Of a DNA stretch of 64,000 nt, positions 43,666 through 55,560 are shown in pieces. Below the pieces are notes generated by a model. It searched no databases and was not told the origin of the DNA. It was given only the letters and a program-made list of their open reading frames with translations. The number at the start of each line of letters is the position of its first letter. The first letter of the stretch is position 1. The stretch comes from Buddleja alternifolia (taxonomy: Eukaryota; Streptophyta; Magnoliopsida; Lamiales; Scrophulariaceae): positions 19,969,134 through 20,033,133 of the forward strand of contig CM033401.1 in the NCBI GenBank assembly GCA_019426215.1, given 5' to 3'. The translations under genes were made by a program, and so were the position numbers.

Positions 43666-44191
43666 TGAGTTATATCCCGAGGATGATGATGAGACAGAGT
43701 TGGAGAATTCAGAATTTTCATGCTTGCATAGCACGCCCGAACGTGAGGCACCCAACGTTTGGATGTCCGAAATTTTTTTGGAAGACTATATGCCACATAA
43801 TAGAACGTCCGAATGTGATGAAGACAACGTCTGTACGTCGACCAATCTATGCCCGACCTTGGGGCCGTCTAACGTTCGAACATCCGCGGATGACTCCTCC
43901 AACACTGTGCATTCGACTCCTATTCTTTCTGAACCTGTTGACATTCATTCACATTCTCTCCTAATCCTAAGTAAATCAGTACTCGATACCAATGAGGGTA
44001 AATTGTCAATGAATATAGAAGATGATATGGTTAATTTCGATAGCTATGAGGTTTTTAAGCGTCCAATTGATTTTGATTTGTCTTTACACATTGATGTTTT
44101 TGATCTTTTTAGAGATGAGCACTTTCAGGAAAAACGATATTCTTCCACATTCCTACATCGTGGACCTGAAGTATATCAAAGTGATGAGTGA
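43660..44191 (+). pseudogene. Acidic frame following gag, no known domain
   Basis: Open for ~175 codons in the frame of 43544-44191. The upstream part of that frame is only an overlap with gag. It starts very acidic (EDELYPEDDDETELENSE) and then has loosely repeated stretches built on AACGT-x-CG words at DNA level (about 43738-43890), giving NVWMSE-, NRTSE-, NVCTS- and NVRTS-like segments. A related frame continues in another phase to 44384 (YIVDLKYIKVMSEEKQEVVY..). It could be the gag tail or an accessory protein of the element. No family recognised. Confidence 0.4.
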
Positions 44192-44384
44192 AGAAAAACA
44201 AGAAGTTGTCTATAGCTTGGAGGAAAATCCACACCATCATCCGAAGCATGGGAAAGAAAGAGTAATTGAAGTTTTGATGGACAATGAAAAAATTCGTGAG
44301 TGGATGATTGATTGGTCTAAACTTAGGATACGTAGCACAAATAATTGGCCAATCTTCACTCCAAATGGCCAAAAGTTGAAGTGA

Positions 44385-45927
44385 TACTCGATAGTAGATT
44401 GGACAACAAACAAGGCATTCATACATAAACCACCTTGAGCCAATCTCTTACATAAATTCAAGCTAGTTTCTTTAAAAGAGCGATTCTTGGGAGGCAACCC
44501 AAGCTTTGTGAGTTTTCTTTCCTTTTTTGTTTGTTTCTTGTTTTTCTTAGTTTTATGTTTCTTTTTGTTTGTTTTGTCTGAGCATGCACTTTTGGCATCT
44601 GTTTCAATATGCTTGATGTTTTGGTTGTTTTAAGTATGTTGAGCATGTTAGTAGAGATTTCTTGTTGTTTTGAGATGCCTATTTTGATAAGATAAGCTTG
44701 ATTTGGAACATATTTTGTGATGAAGGATTGTTTTTCATCATCCTTGGTTGTAAGTACTCTTATACCTTTTACATGCTTTTATGTGAGACAACATTGGGAC
44801 AATGTTGAGTTTAAGTTTGGGGGTGTATGTGGGTAGTACTTTGTACTTTTAGTATATTCATATGATTGATCACCATGTGTTTGCTATATTGCCTAGCTTA
44901 TTCATATCATGTGTTCCTAATTTAGCTCAAGTTTGGGGGAGTTTGTATGCTTACATGTTTTTATATGCTTTTATGTTGAGAAAATCAAGTATGAAAAAGT
45001 TTTTGTCCTTCTAATTGATACACTGAGATTGATTAAATTGAAAAAAATGGCATGATTTCTATGAATAATTTGAATATAATGGAACATACATATCTTTGAA
45101 ATTGCTCATGGAGACCCTATATGAGATTTGATTTTCTTAGATGATTCACATTGCACATAAGTCGACGGTAGAGGAGTTGAGTTGGATAACCATCCTGAGA
45201 CACTTAAGCAATTTTTCCCGGAAATATTAACTTAGATTTTTCAATAAGGTTATGAGTTGATTAGTTAATTTTGTATCCTTAATAATAAATGAAAAAGGTT
45301 GAAATTTTGGTATGACCAAAAGTGGTCAGGCTAATATATATTGGAGGTGAAGAGTTACATGCCTACATACTGTACTATTATGCTAATTTGAGCTAAGCTC
45401 AAGCCAAAAGAAAGTTTAATTGTTGAATGATCTAGTTTTGTTTCGTGGCCTTTGACACTCGAGTGATTAAATCCGTAGGAGTGTCTCTGCACTTAATGCC
45501 CTAAAACTATCTAGTTTGGGAGTCATTGATCTAAAACTTGTTACATGGGTGCCATAGAAAGTTTAATGGAATAAAACATTGCACATGGTCTAGCCTTGAT
45601 GAATTTAAATGGGAAGTTTCATATGAATTTAAGTTTGAATGATTGAGATAATGGAATTTAAATGGCTATGAAGTTTTCTATAATTCTTGAGCCTTGTGTT
45701 GGATCGAAAGTTGATAGATATGAGATTAATGTCCAAAATTTGGTAAGGATACCTCTCGACTATAATGCCTTAGATTTATTTTCACTAGACCCTTTGGAGT
45801 CTTTTCGAGTATTGGTGTCACATGAGCAAAAATATTTGATAAGTATATATATATTTGAGCTTTAAAAGGTTGATTTTGTGCAATTTTTTCATGTTAATTA
45901 TGTTGATGTCCATTGATTTGGGGGTGT
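44385..45927 (+). other. Long 3' non-coding region and PPT of the gag-only element
   Basis: Contains GGGAGGCAACCCAAGC and two TTTAAGTTTGGGGGTGT / CAAGTTTGGGGGAGTTTGT tracts (about 44810-44830 and 44930-44945), which are PPT-like. The functional PPT, TTGATTTGGGGGTGT, directly precedes the 3' LTR. A 67-codon frame at 45662 has no known domain. Otherwise nothing seen. Confidence 0.6.
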
Positions 45928-47330
45928 TGATAGGTTATGAATTCATGTGTTTTAGAGCCTCATATTCATGATGTTTACATTGGTTTATGCATGATTTATA
46001 CCACATATGCTTGTAATTTATGTGTTTATTGAGTAAAGGTGGAAAATTATTGTAATTGAGAAAAATTGGACGGAAACGCAGAATTTCAGAGTACTTAGAG
46101 TCCTAATTTGAGTAAGTGTACTTCTACAAAGTTGTAGATCGCTGTCTTAGCTTCACGAAAAAACTTGAATCCCCCAAATCAGATATTTATAGAAAAAGTT
46201 ATGAAGGAAACAAAATCACTGCACAGACAAAAAAAGTCACTGTTTCCAACATTCAAACGCAAGTTCGACGGGAAAAATAGCAGATTTTAGGCGCTTTTCC
46301 TATTCTAACTCAAGTTAGAATCTTCCCTTTCCATCCTTATATATAGTAGATCAGTTCTTTACAGTTACACACACGAAAAAACACGAAATGCACAAAGAAT
46401 AGAGCCGTATTAGGGTTTAGATTTAGTTTTTACATTTCATGAAGATCTACACAAACCCTTGAAGGTGAAGAAATCAAGAAGCATGGAAGGGATGAAGATC
46501 GAAGTTCAACCATCAAATTTAATAGGGAGTTTTCATAGATTAGATTTACATTTGTCTATGATATGAATCTTTCTTTGTTTTTCTATCTTTTATATTTGTT
46601 GATGAATTAGATTCTTCAAACTAAGGCCATGTTTAGGCTAAATTATGAGATTTGGGTTATAAATTACATTTTTCATATTAATTCCATTGTTGCTTTGTGT
46701 TATAATCTTGTTCTTAATGCTTCATATGAGTAATTAACATATGTATGAATTCATGCTTAAATTATCTGTTCGAAAGAAAGTGATTTAAGGTGCAAAAAGG
46801 ATTAATAACATTTTCTAAGTTCGTTGTACAACGCCGGATGCTGTTAGCTGGGTTTATTTGGAGGGATAAATATGAATAAATTTGGGAAAAACTCTAGTTT
46901 TTAACGCATGCAGTAGAGATTGCTACACCTAATCTAGTATAAGTTATCATGAGCGAGAGATCCGCATGATAATAATCTAAAGAAATTTTCCACCTTAGCA
47001 ACATTAGTCTAATAATATGAAAACGTGATTTTAACAAGAATTGATTAATTCATGCCAGCACATGTGTCTTAGTTGCTCTCTTCCATAGATATCTTGATTT
47101 TTTCTTTTATTTTTCTTCCATAATATTTAAGTTAATTCTTATTTTAGTTTATTTTATTGCTTTTTAATCTTTAATCTTTAGTTTTAGTTTAAGTTCTTGC
47201 ACGCTTTAAATTATCATAATACTAAAATACAAGTCTCTGTGGGTTCGACATTCCGTACTTAACTGTCCACTTTATTACTACACACGACCAGTCCTCTTGC
47301 TGTAAAAACACGTAGAGTTCTTCCTTGTCA
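45928..47330 (+). repeat. 3' LTR of the gag-only element
   Basis: Begins TGATAGGTTATGAATTC, ends TTCCTTGTCA. It aligns throughout with 41498-42872 but with many substitutions and small indels, so this insertion is older than the chromovirus. Confidence 0.85.
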
Positions 47331-47411
47331 GGGGACTTGGAATTTATTAGAAGGACCTTTGCCCCAATGTGAGGGGACAAGGGTCATTGACTTGTTGAGA
47401 GGGGGTAAGAG

Positions 47412-47704
47412 TGTTGGATTTCGCGAAAAATACGCAGCGGAATAAAAATAACCCACAGTTCTCATCTGGATTTACATATATGAATCTTAATTTGCTAAAG
47501 CATACCCATTGAAGCGAAGTGTTGGATACTATAGGGATTGGAAATCTGAACTCTGCAGCAAATTCAGAATTTTCGGAAGAGCTGCATTCTCCAACCACTT
47601 TGCTTCAACGAGTACGTTTTAGCGAATTAAGATTTATATATGTAAATCGAGATGAGAACTGCAATTTATTTTTTTTCGCTGCGTATTTTTCGCAAAATCG
47701 AATA
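47412..47704 (+). repeat. Short, self-complementary copia LTR
   Basis: Begins TGTTGGATTTCGCG and ends CGCAAAATCGAATA just before the PBS. The first ~105 bases are imperfectly complementary to the last ~105 (AAATACGCAGCGG / CGCTGCGTATTT; CTGGATTTACATATA / TATATGTAAATCGAG), so the LTR is a large inverted repeat. Confidence 0.75.
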
Positions 47705-49833
47705 GTGGTATCAGAGTCAATCTCTGATCTGCATATTTGATCTTCGTTGTGTGATTCTTGATAAGCGTTTTATATGTTTATGAAACATGCAAATATTATG
47801 CGTTCGTAAATCTGCGTTTTTATGACTTTTAGCCTAGAAATTGGTTTTATGTTTTCCATAAATCTGAGAATTTTTGTGATCTAAAAAAATCAAGAAACGA
47901 GGAAAAACAGGGCCTAAAGACCCCTACGTGCACAGGCGCCGTGTGCCTGCACGGCTCCTGGCTATGTGCCTAGTCCCGTACCAAGAACACTGCCACATGG
48001 CTTGATTGGGCCGTGTGTTTGACACACGGCCCACTAAAATAAGTCATGGACTTGGGTCTGAAATTTGGGTTGTGCATTGGGTCAAATTTTGTATTCAGGT
48101 TTTGTGTAAATTTAATTGTCCAGGTGGGTCAAAAGGATGATGACCCGGAATAATTAAAATTAAGTTCAATTGGAGAATTACTTAAATTTTGACTTCTTAA
48201 TTGGTTTGGCCTCAATTTAGTTTTTTCAAATGGACCAATGGATTGATGATTTGGATTTAAATTAAAACTAGAGCATTATTTCTATTCTAGTTAATTAATT
48301 TTAGGCCCAATTAAATTAAAGCCGAGTGGACCAAAAGGATAGTGACACGGGTTTGATGAAATCGAGCCAAAATAAGATTAATTGGAATAAATATCTTTAA
48401 TTGGTATAATTAATTATTTTCTTGAAGAATAATAATTAATTTTGGATTAAATATTATTTTTCCTCAACTTGAAAATACTTAGATATTTGATTAAGGAAGA
48501 TTAATTATTTTTTTGGATGATAAATAATTAATTTTTTAATTAATTTTTTTTTTCAAAATAAAGTGGCTTTAAATCATAATAAAATAAGATTCGGTATTTT
48601 ATGTATTCCTTATAGTTAGACTAATAATGTTTTAATTAAAGGTAGATATACTTAATTTATAATTTTGTATATCTAAGTCAACTAGTAGGACTAGATTGAT
48701 TTTAATTGAAATATGGAATATATAAAATTGGGAATTTTATAAAGGACTTTTTAGTTGGACTAAAATTTTAAATAATCAATATAAGTTGTTTAATAATGTG
48801 AGCATGTATTAAGTGTTGCGAGCATGTTTTATGTGATGTTGACACCGATCATGGACTTAGATTTGATTCGATTTATCTTTATTTTCTATGGGTTATAAAG
48901 CCGGAATTGAGGCTATTTATTGCTTTCTTAGAAATAATGTGTAGGTTGTTTTAAAGCATTGTAATAGAATATTTTTCAAGACTGGTAGAGACTTGGAGCC
49001 CATGAAGATTAGATAGGTTTTCGTTTATACCTTTTATTTTTGTGATGGCCTGTTGGCTCGGGCCCTCTAGTAAAAGTCCATGATCGAGTGTGGTGGTTTT
49101 TTTTTTTTAATTCAATTTTATATATTAATAGGCATCTTTATTAGTAGTATAAATTATGCATGTTCAATATAATAAGTGCACTATATAAATTGACTAATGT
49201 GCACAGTAAGACCAATTCTTTGACAATCTCAATTCTCCCAAATAAATAATACTGAGTTAGTAAAGGATGTGAGACATCCTCACTCTCCACTAAGCTTAAT
49301 AAAACTAAAATTACAACAAATGCGTAATGCTTCCCAGTTATGGGAGTTATGCACTTGGAAATAATTTAAAATTTTATTAAGTGCATATGATGCCTTAGAC
49401 AAAGCATATTTCGCTCCAGAAATTAGTTAGGTTGAAAGGTGAAATTCAAATATTAGATTAAAGGAGTTAGTGGAAATAAACTCGGGTAGTTCACGAGCTT
49501 AAAAATCAGTTAGGTTGCTGCTTGGTGAACTATGTGGAAAGGTATTGAACCATTTATTGGATAAATTGATGTAAGAAATCACTTTAAATAATTAATGAGC
49601 CAGAAATGGGTTAGGTTGCAACCCATTTAATTATTTAAAAAACTCAATACCCACTGTGGAGTCGATGCCAATGATGACTCCCGATTTCTACATGGGAGTG
49701 TAGGATTCGAAAAATGCAGTGGGAGCTAAGATAAATTTTAAAATCCTTAATTTTCCTTGGTTAAGTCAATTATAAGTTATCTAGTTATATCTGGTTTATT
49801 TCTACAATTGTGTTCTTGTTTATCTCTCTCAAA
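47705..49833 (+). other. PBS and long leader of the copia element
   Basis: Starts with GTGGTATCAGAG. Non-coding, AT-rich, with a short GC-rich patch at 47925-47990. The segment 48050-48560 is built of AATTAAATT-like words similar, on the opposite strand, to 38000-38680. A pyrimidine run lies at 49100. No gene. Confidence 0.6.
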
Positions 49834-50640
49834 ATGACAAACCTTCTTTTAAACTTACTCGAAATAAACGTTCTAACCGGACCCAACTACATGGAATGGC
49901 TCGCAATCTATGTCCTAAGTGAGGAGTCAATAGATTATGTGTTGGAAATCAATCACCCTCCTGTCCCTAAGAGGGATGAGGACGAGAGAGTCCAACTAGC
50001 TCATTTCAGTTGGACTTGTGATAACTATCGTGCTAGAGGATACATTCTAAGATCAATGTACAGTGCACTACAAAGTTCACATGAGACAATGAGCAATGCA
50101 AGGGATATAATTTTTCATCTGGAGGAATTGTTTGGGGAGCACAGTAAGACTGTAAGATTTTTTATATCAAGAGAACTTTTCAGAGATAAGGTGAGTGAGA
50201 ACGATGATGTGGGGTCCATGTTCTCAAGATGATGATCCTAATGGAAAAATTAAGATCATTAAATTTCTGTATGGATCTTCATCTTCAAGTTGATCTCATC
50301 TTACAGTCACTCCATGACTCCTTCTATTACTTCGTCATGAACTTTGATATAAATGATATCGAATGTTCATTAGCCGGGCTAACAAAGAAACTTGAAATTG
50401 AACAAGTTCAAATGAGGATGAAAAGAAAGAGGGATTTACTTGCTATTCCCACAAGTGGATCATTCAATGACCAAAAGAGTGGAAAAAGTAGAAAGCAAAT
50501 GGAAGTATCCAAAAGGGCTCGAAAGGAATTAGAACATGGTCACAAAAGTAAGGGGCCTAAGGACAAGGATAAGTGCCTACGGTGCGGTAAGTTGGGCCAC
50601 TAGAAGAGGAACTATCCCAAGTTAGGCAAAGGCGCTACAG
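49834..50640 (+). pseudogene. Copia gag
   Basis: From the ATG at 49834: MTNLLLNLLEINVLTGPNYM, EWLAIYVLSEESIDYVLE, RARGYILRSMYSALQSSHE and HLEELFGEHSKTVRFFISRE, the standard copia gag (UBN2-type) order. After a frameshift at about 50230 it continues DLILQSLHDSF, VMNFDINDIECSLAGL and the knuckle KCLRCGKLGH. The Trp codon following the knuckle's His is now TAG and the last Cys is Tyr, so the zinc finger is broken. The start is preferred over the upstream ATG at 49810 because gag proteins of this type begin M-T-N-L. Confidence 0.88.
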
Positions 50641-50689
50641 GTATGGAACTTTTTGTTTATGAAACTAATTGATCCATGATCATTTTTTT

Positions 50690-51235
50690 TACTTCATGGA
50701 TTCTGGACTCAGTGGCTAGTGCTCATGTATGTTGTATGGATCAGGATCTGGAGCGAAGTAAAAAGCTAGGCCGAGAAGAGGTACTGATCAAAGTAGGGGC
50801 AAAGCGTCACAACTACTAGGATTAGATCTACTTCTTTAATTTTGAATTTTGGACATTTATTGTTATTAAATGATGTTTTGGTATTGCCCAAGGGGCTTAA
50901 GTACATTGTTTCCATTCTTATATTAGTTAAGACTGGTTATACATTCCCTTTTTTTTTTATTTGAATTGCAATATATATTATGGTAATAAATTGATTGGCA
51001 GTGCCACTTTAGCTAATGGTTTGTATTATTTAAATGTCCAAAATTCTTGTGCAATGAATGTTGTAACTAATAAACGTGGTAGGCAAAAAGCTAATCTAAA
51101 ACTTAAATGGAATCTTAGACTAGGCCATGCTGAAGAGCATAAGATCCACAAAATGGAGAAAGATGGGCTTTTAAGCCCATTGGGATCAAATCCCTATCTA
51201 GCATGTGAGTCATGTCTCTTAAGCAAAATGGCTAG
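50690..51235 (+). pseudogene. Copia protease and pre-integrase, truncated
   Basis: The protease active-site block reads WILDSVASAHVC, so the catalytic D-S-G-A has become D-S-V-A. It is followed by CMDQDLERSKKLGREEVLIK and a frame break near 50800. The pre-integrase part (50961-51235) includes LRLGHAEEHKIHKMEKDG and CESCLLSKMA and then ends at the Tat element. The intact homologue is at 20129-21709. Confidence 0.85.
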
Positions 51236-51785
51236 TGATGTGGATTGAAATAGGTCTTTTGGCCAAGCTAATAGTCCAACACTTTATGGGCCTAAGCCCA
51301 ATGGCACAGCGGGCTCAGATACTTCTAGAAGGCCTTATATTCAAGTCTGTCTAGCTGGAGGTTCGGTCAAGCCTGACATGCACAGGTGGAGCATTCTATA
51401 TAAGGCAAGCCTGGAGCAAGATCCGACAAGAATCAATCAAGTGATATACTAACCATACACGGACCTGCGGAGATCGTGCAGGCAGAATCACTAATTATAC
51501 TATAGAAGATATAGCTCAAGATGGAAGGATCATGATTTTTTCTACTTTTTAATATACATTTAGGAATAGTTGGCTTACCTTTTTTACCCACCCCATCACA
51601 AACTTGTATATATATCAACTCCAATCATCAATGAAAGGATCGACTCTTTTACCCCGTGGACATAGGTCATATTTTGGCCGAACGACATACATCTTATGTC
51701 ATTTTTACTATCATTCTCGTGCTTTATACTATATTCTTATATAATATATCGCATATTGTCATTGGTGTGCTTCCCACACACATCA
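51236..51785 (+). repeat. 5' LTR of the Tat element
   Basis: 550 bases, begins TGATGTGGATTG and ends CCACACACATCA, so the terminal TGATGTG/CACATCA is a perfect 7-bp inverted repeat. TGTATATATATC at about 51606 is a likely TATA box. Confidence 0.82.
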
Positions 51786-51787
51786 AT

Positions 51788-51804
51788 TGGCGCCGTCTGG
51801 GGAA
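51788..51804 (+). other. Primer-binding site of the Tat element
   Basis: TGGCGCCGTCTGGGGAA lies two bases inside the LTR. This type, probably complementary to tRNA-Arg, is common in Tat/Ogre elements. The tRNA assignment is from memory of the class, not checked. Confidence 0.75.
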
Positions 51805-51873
51805 GTTCTGAGCAAAATAAGAAGTGAGGTAAATTTATTTTTCGGAATTTTTCTTTCACATTAACGTCTTGTA

Positions 51874-53724
51874 ATGTCAGAAAAAGATATGTTAGGGGTG
51901 AGAAGTCTAATTGAAAATGGTGGAAATGGGAAGAAGACGATGTTGTCCCCATCTGGGGTCGAGCAGGCCACGCCTACAACTCCTGCCAACCTGGTGAGAC
52001 GATTAGAGGACGACCTGCAGAATCAAGGAATGTAGAATTCTCCAGGAGGGAAAACAAGTGGGAAGGATGCCTCTCCTCAAAGAGTGCTCCACCTGGAGCA
52101 ATTCATGGGGAGAATAGAAGGTGTCATTGATAAAGTTGTCAATAAGGTAGTAAATTCTAAACTTGCAGGTGTGCCCGATCGGGTACAAAAAGAGGATGTG
52201 GCATCTCCTCTTCTAAAGGGAACACCCAAGGTGGAAAATGTGGAGATTTGGGGTAATGGTAACATTATCCCCGATGGCAACTCAGGCAAATGGGTGGAAC
52301 GACCTGAATACCTAGAGCAAGACGGAGGAAAAGGTGAACGTGCCTCCAAAAAAGTACTTAGCTCCAGAAGGACGCTACATGCGTCGCCTAGACCTGGAAG
52401 AAGAAGATCTTGAAGGTTTGGTCCCCCAACCTAATTTCCACAAGGAACAACTGCAAGAGGAAAAGTTACAGCTCCAGATACAACACTCACGTAATAACAT
52501 GCCTGGAAAGGATGACTTGCAGAAATGACAAGCAAGAGTCCGCACCAAGCATGACAAGGATCTCGAAGATGATGCTAGTAGTTATGTCTCTGCCCGATCT
52601 GGGTGGGTAGATCATGGCATGAAGCAAAGGTAAGACTTGAACAAATGGAGGAAATAGCAAGAGCTAAAGTGTAAGGCAACAAGAGGCAGGCCCTCTGCAG
52701 ATCGAGGCATTCCATTTACAGATTTCATTGCAAACAAGGAACTTCCAAGGGATTTCAGGGTCCAGTCCATTACACTCTACGATGGAACTACGGATCCAAA
52801 AGACCATTTATATAATTTTCAAAATTATGCTTTGCTACACAGGTACTCCAATGCTATCAAATGCAGGGTGTTCTTGTGTACTTTGGCCAAATCTGCACAA
52901 TAGTGGTTCAACCAACTCCCAGCGAGGTCCATCGGATCTTTCTCGGAGTTTAGCTCAAGTTCTTGCACCAATTCACCAGTAGCAAACGACATGAGAACAC
53001 TCCCTTGAGTTTATTAAGCATCAAGAAAAGGAAGGATGAGACCTTACGTGCATATGTTAAACGGTTCAATACTGCAGCACTGGAGACACCGACTGCAATA
53101 GCAGACTTGAAGGCAAGCGCTTTCACTACAGGATTAAAGGAAAGGGACTTCTTCAAGTCATTAACCAAAAGACCTTCCCTGAGTTTAGGCGAGTTGCTCA
53201 CCAAGGCTGAAAAGTATGTCAACCTGGAGGACGCTCACATGATGAGGAGAACCGAACAGAAGAAAGAAAAGTAAGATGACGGCAACAAACATGGGTCACG
53301 TAAAGAAGAGAAAGGTGGGTAGGCTCCCAGCTCAACCCATGTGGCATCACCTGCTCCAGGTGTACCCAGAGCCAGACGCATACCCATGAAGGGAAATTGG
53401 AGTGACCATTTGGTGGCTGTGGAGGTCAAGAATCTGATCCAATGGCCTGAAGGTGCAGATCAGGAGCCCAAGAATCCCCCGAGTGCACTCTTTTGCAGAT
53501 ACCATCGCGAGTATGAGCCTGATACAGACGAATGCCCACAATTAATCGATGAAATCCAGTGCCTAGCAAAAATGGGTTACCTGAAGAAATATGTAATAGA
53601 CACTCATAATGCAAACAACTCAGCCCCAGCTCGAGGGGGTCATACCTGGAGAGGTCGAGGTAGAGGATGGCGAGGTGGAAGAACTGGATCTGGAGGTAGA
53701 GGAAATTTCACTTAGCAAATTAAT
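51874..53724 (+). pseudogene. Tat gag
   Basis: The ATG at 51874 starts MSEKDMLGVRSLIENGGNG. One stop (about 52033) precedes LEQFMGRIEGVIDKVVNKVV in the same frame. The capsid follows in other frames: DFIANKELPRDFRVQSITLY, DGTTDPKDHLYNFQ, then from 52963 FTSSKRHENTPLSLLSIKKR, KDETLRAYVKRFN and RPSLSLGELLTKAEKYVNLE. 53341-53715 carries CRYHREYEPDTDECPQL, a zinc-binding tail, and a Gly/Arg-rich end (RGRGRGWRGGRTGSGGRG). At least four frame breaks. Confidence 0.85.
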
Positions 53725-53949
53725 AAAGCACCAATTCAAGAGGCAGCACCTGTGGAAGTCAACAACAATAATCGAGTGACTATTCACATTATATTAGGAG
53801 GTCTAACCGCAGTCGAATCAAGGCAAAACCTATGAAAGCAAACAAGAGCCATAGAAACTCAACCTGTGTTCTTTATGAACGTCAGTCAAACCCGACCTAG
53901 GTAGAAATACAGTTCGGACCTAAAGATGCCCAGGCTATACAGACACTTC

Positions 53950-55560
53950 ACAGTGACATATTAGTAATGACGGTTGTTATAGAAAATTATGACGTTTAAA
54001 AAATCTTTGTGGATATCAGCAACTCGGTAGACATTATATTTACCAAGCATTCAAACAGATGAATCTAGGAGTTGGCAAATTGGAGGCTGTACCGACCGCT
54101 ATGTTTGGTTTCTCAAGGGAAGCAGTACAACCTATGGGTATTATTTCACTAGCCCTCTCCCTAGGAGAAGGCCCTAACAAAGTGACAAAGCTAACTAGAT
54201 TCTTGGTCGTGGATACTCCCTCGGCCTACAATGTGATACTGGGCAGACCTACACTGGTTCTGTTTGAGCCAGTGGTTTCAATACCACATATGAAGATCAA
54301 GTTCCCAACGATCAACGGAGTAGGGAAAGTATCTGTCAATCAACATCAATCTAAGAAGTGCTGCCTAGCCTCCATTAAGCAATGAGAGAAGCCAAATGAA
54401 GATAAGAAACGTAAGCCTAAACCAATAGAGGTACAGGACAAGGAGATAGCCAAGAAGATAGTGCCATCGCTTGTAGAGCCAGTAGGAGAGCTTATGAGTG
54501 TAGAACTCCTACCTGGAGATAAATAAAATAAGGTCAAAATAGGATAACACTTGAGCCCCGACCAGAGAGATGAACTAATAACCATGTTTCGAGAACACGC
54601 GAATGTCTTCTCCTGGTCAACTAATGACCTGGTAGGAATTGCCCCAACTATCATACAACACCAACTGAATGTAGATCCCAGTGCAAAGCCAATCATCCAA
54701 AAGAAAAGGCATTTTGGCCCAGAAAAAGACGCCATCATCAAGGCAGAGATTGACAAGCTACTCAAGGCTAAACACATTGCAGAAATGCAATTCCCGGAGT
54801 GGGTGTCCAACATAGTCCTAGTACCTAAAGGCGGGTTAAAATGGAGAATGTGTATTGATTTCCACGACTTGAACAATGCCTTCCCTAAGGATCATTACCT
54901 AGGAGACTAATTGGTGGATGCTACAGCTGGATACAAGTTATTAAGCATTATGGATGCACAGAGTGGGTATTACCAAACACCTTTAGCTGAGCAGGACCAA
55001 AGGAAGGTTAGATTCATTACTTCATTTAGCACCTTTTGTTATATAGTCATGCCCTTCGGTCTAAAAAATGCCGGAGCTACATACCAAAGGCTTGTAGACG
55101 TGATGTTTCGAGAGCAAATGAGAAAGAATATCGAAGTATATGTGGACGACATGGTGGTAAAGAGTCGCATTGCTAACACCTATGTGCAAGACCTACAAGA
55201 AACCTTTAAAACACTCCGAAGATATAAGATAAAGCTGAACCCAGCCAAATGCGTATGCTGAATCAAGGGAGGAAAGTTCCTAGGGTACATGGTTATCGAG
55301 AAAGGCATAGAGGCTAATCCTGCAAAGATCAAGGCTATCCAAGACATGGTGGCACCTAGAAATGTGAATGAAGTACAATGATTGAATGGGAGAATCACTG
55401 CTTTAAGTCATTTCATATCCAAATTTGGGGAAAGGAGTTTACCATTTTTCAAGATATTATGAAAGGTAGATCATTTCAATTGGATTCCTGAATGTCAATA
55501 AGTTTTGAGGATCTCAAAGCGTACTTGAGTCAAATACCGCTGCTTACCAAACCTGTGTAG
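53950..55560 (+). pseudogene. Tat protease and reverse transcriptase
   Basis: The protease core (about 53990-54050) reads FVDISNSVDIIF; the expected catalytic D-x-G/S-S-S-A is altered. It continues LTRFLVVDTPSAYNVILGRP (54059-54385). RT: LNVDPSAKPIIQKKRHFGPE, MCIDFHDLNNAFPKDHY, MDAQSGYYQTPLAEQDQRKV, FCYIVMPFGLKNAGATYQRL and the catalytic VYVDDMVVKS (about 55137-55165), then [24 protein letters not shown] is preserved although stops at about 54908 and 55259 interrupt the frame. Confidence 0.88.

Larger units (their letters stand above)
41498..47330 (+). mobile_element. Gag-only Athila-like Ty3/gypsy element
   Basis: Two similar LTRs (41498-42872, 45928-47330). A PBS-like TGGCGATATTGTCGGGGA (42879-42896) is a mutated match to the tRNA-Asp type used by Athila-like elements. 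A gag region follows, then a ~0.7-kb acidic frame, a long non-coding tract containing the Athila-typical GGGAGGCAACCCAAGC (44489-44504), and a PPT (TTTGGGGGTGT) before the 3' LTR. Flanking 5 bp are GGGAA and GGGGA (one mismatch). No protease, RT or integrase, so it is probably a non-autonomous family. Confidence 0.8.
47412..51235 (+). mobile_element. 5' half of a Ty1/copia element, cut by a Tat insertion
   Basis: Short 5' LTR (47412-47704), PBS TGGTATCAGAG (47706-47716), 2.1-kb leader, gag from 49834, protease and the pre-integrase region, ending abruptly at 51235 in codons matching CESCLLGKMAR of the copia at 20640. The sequence past the break is the TG... start of a gypsy LTR. The rest of pol and the 3' LTR are not found after the gypsy element. 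Confidence 0.82.

Noticed and set aside
47347..47740. Two similar peptides encoded head to head (47347-47598 minus, 47519-47740 plus), considered as a gene pair
   Set aside because: They are the two arms of the self-complementary copia LTR read in opposite directions.
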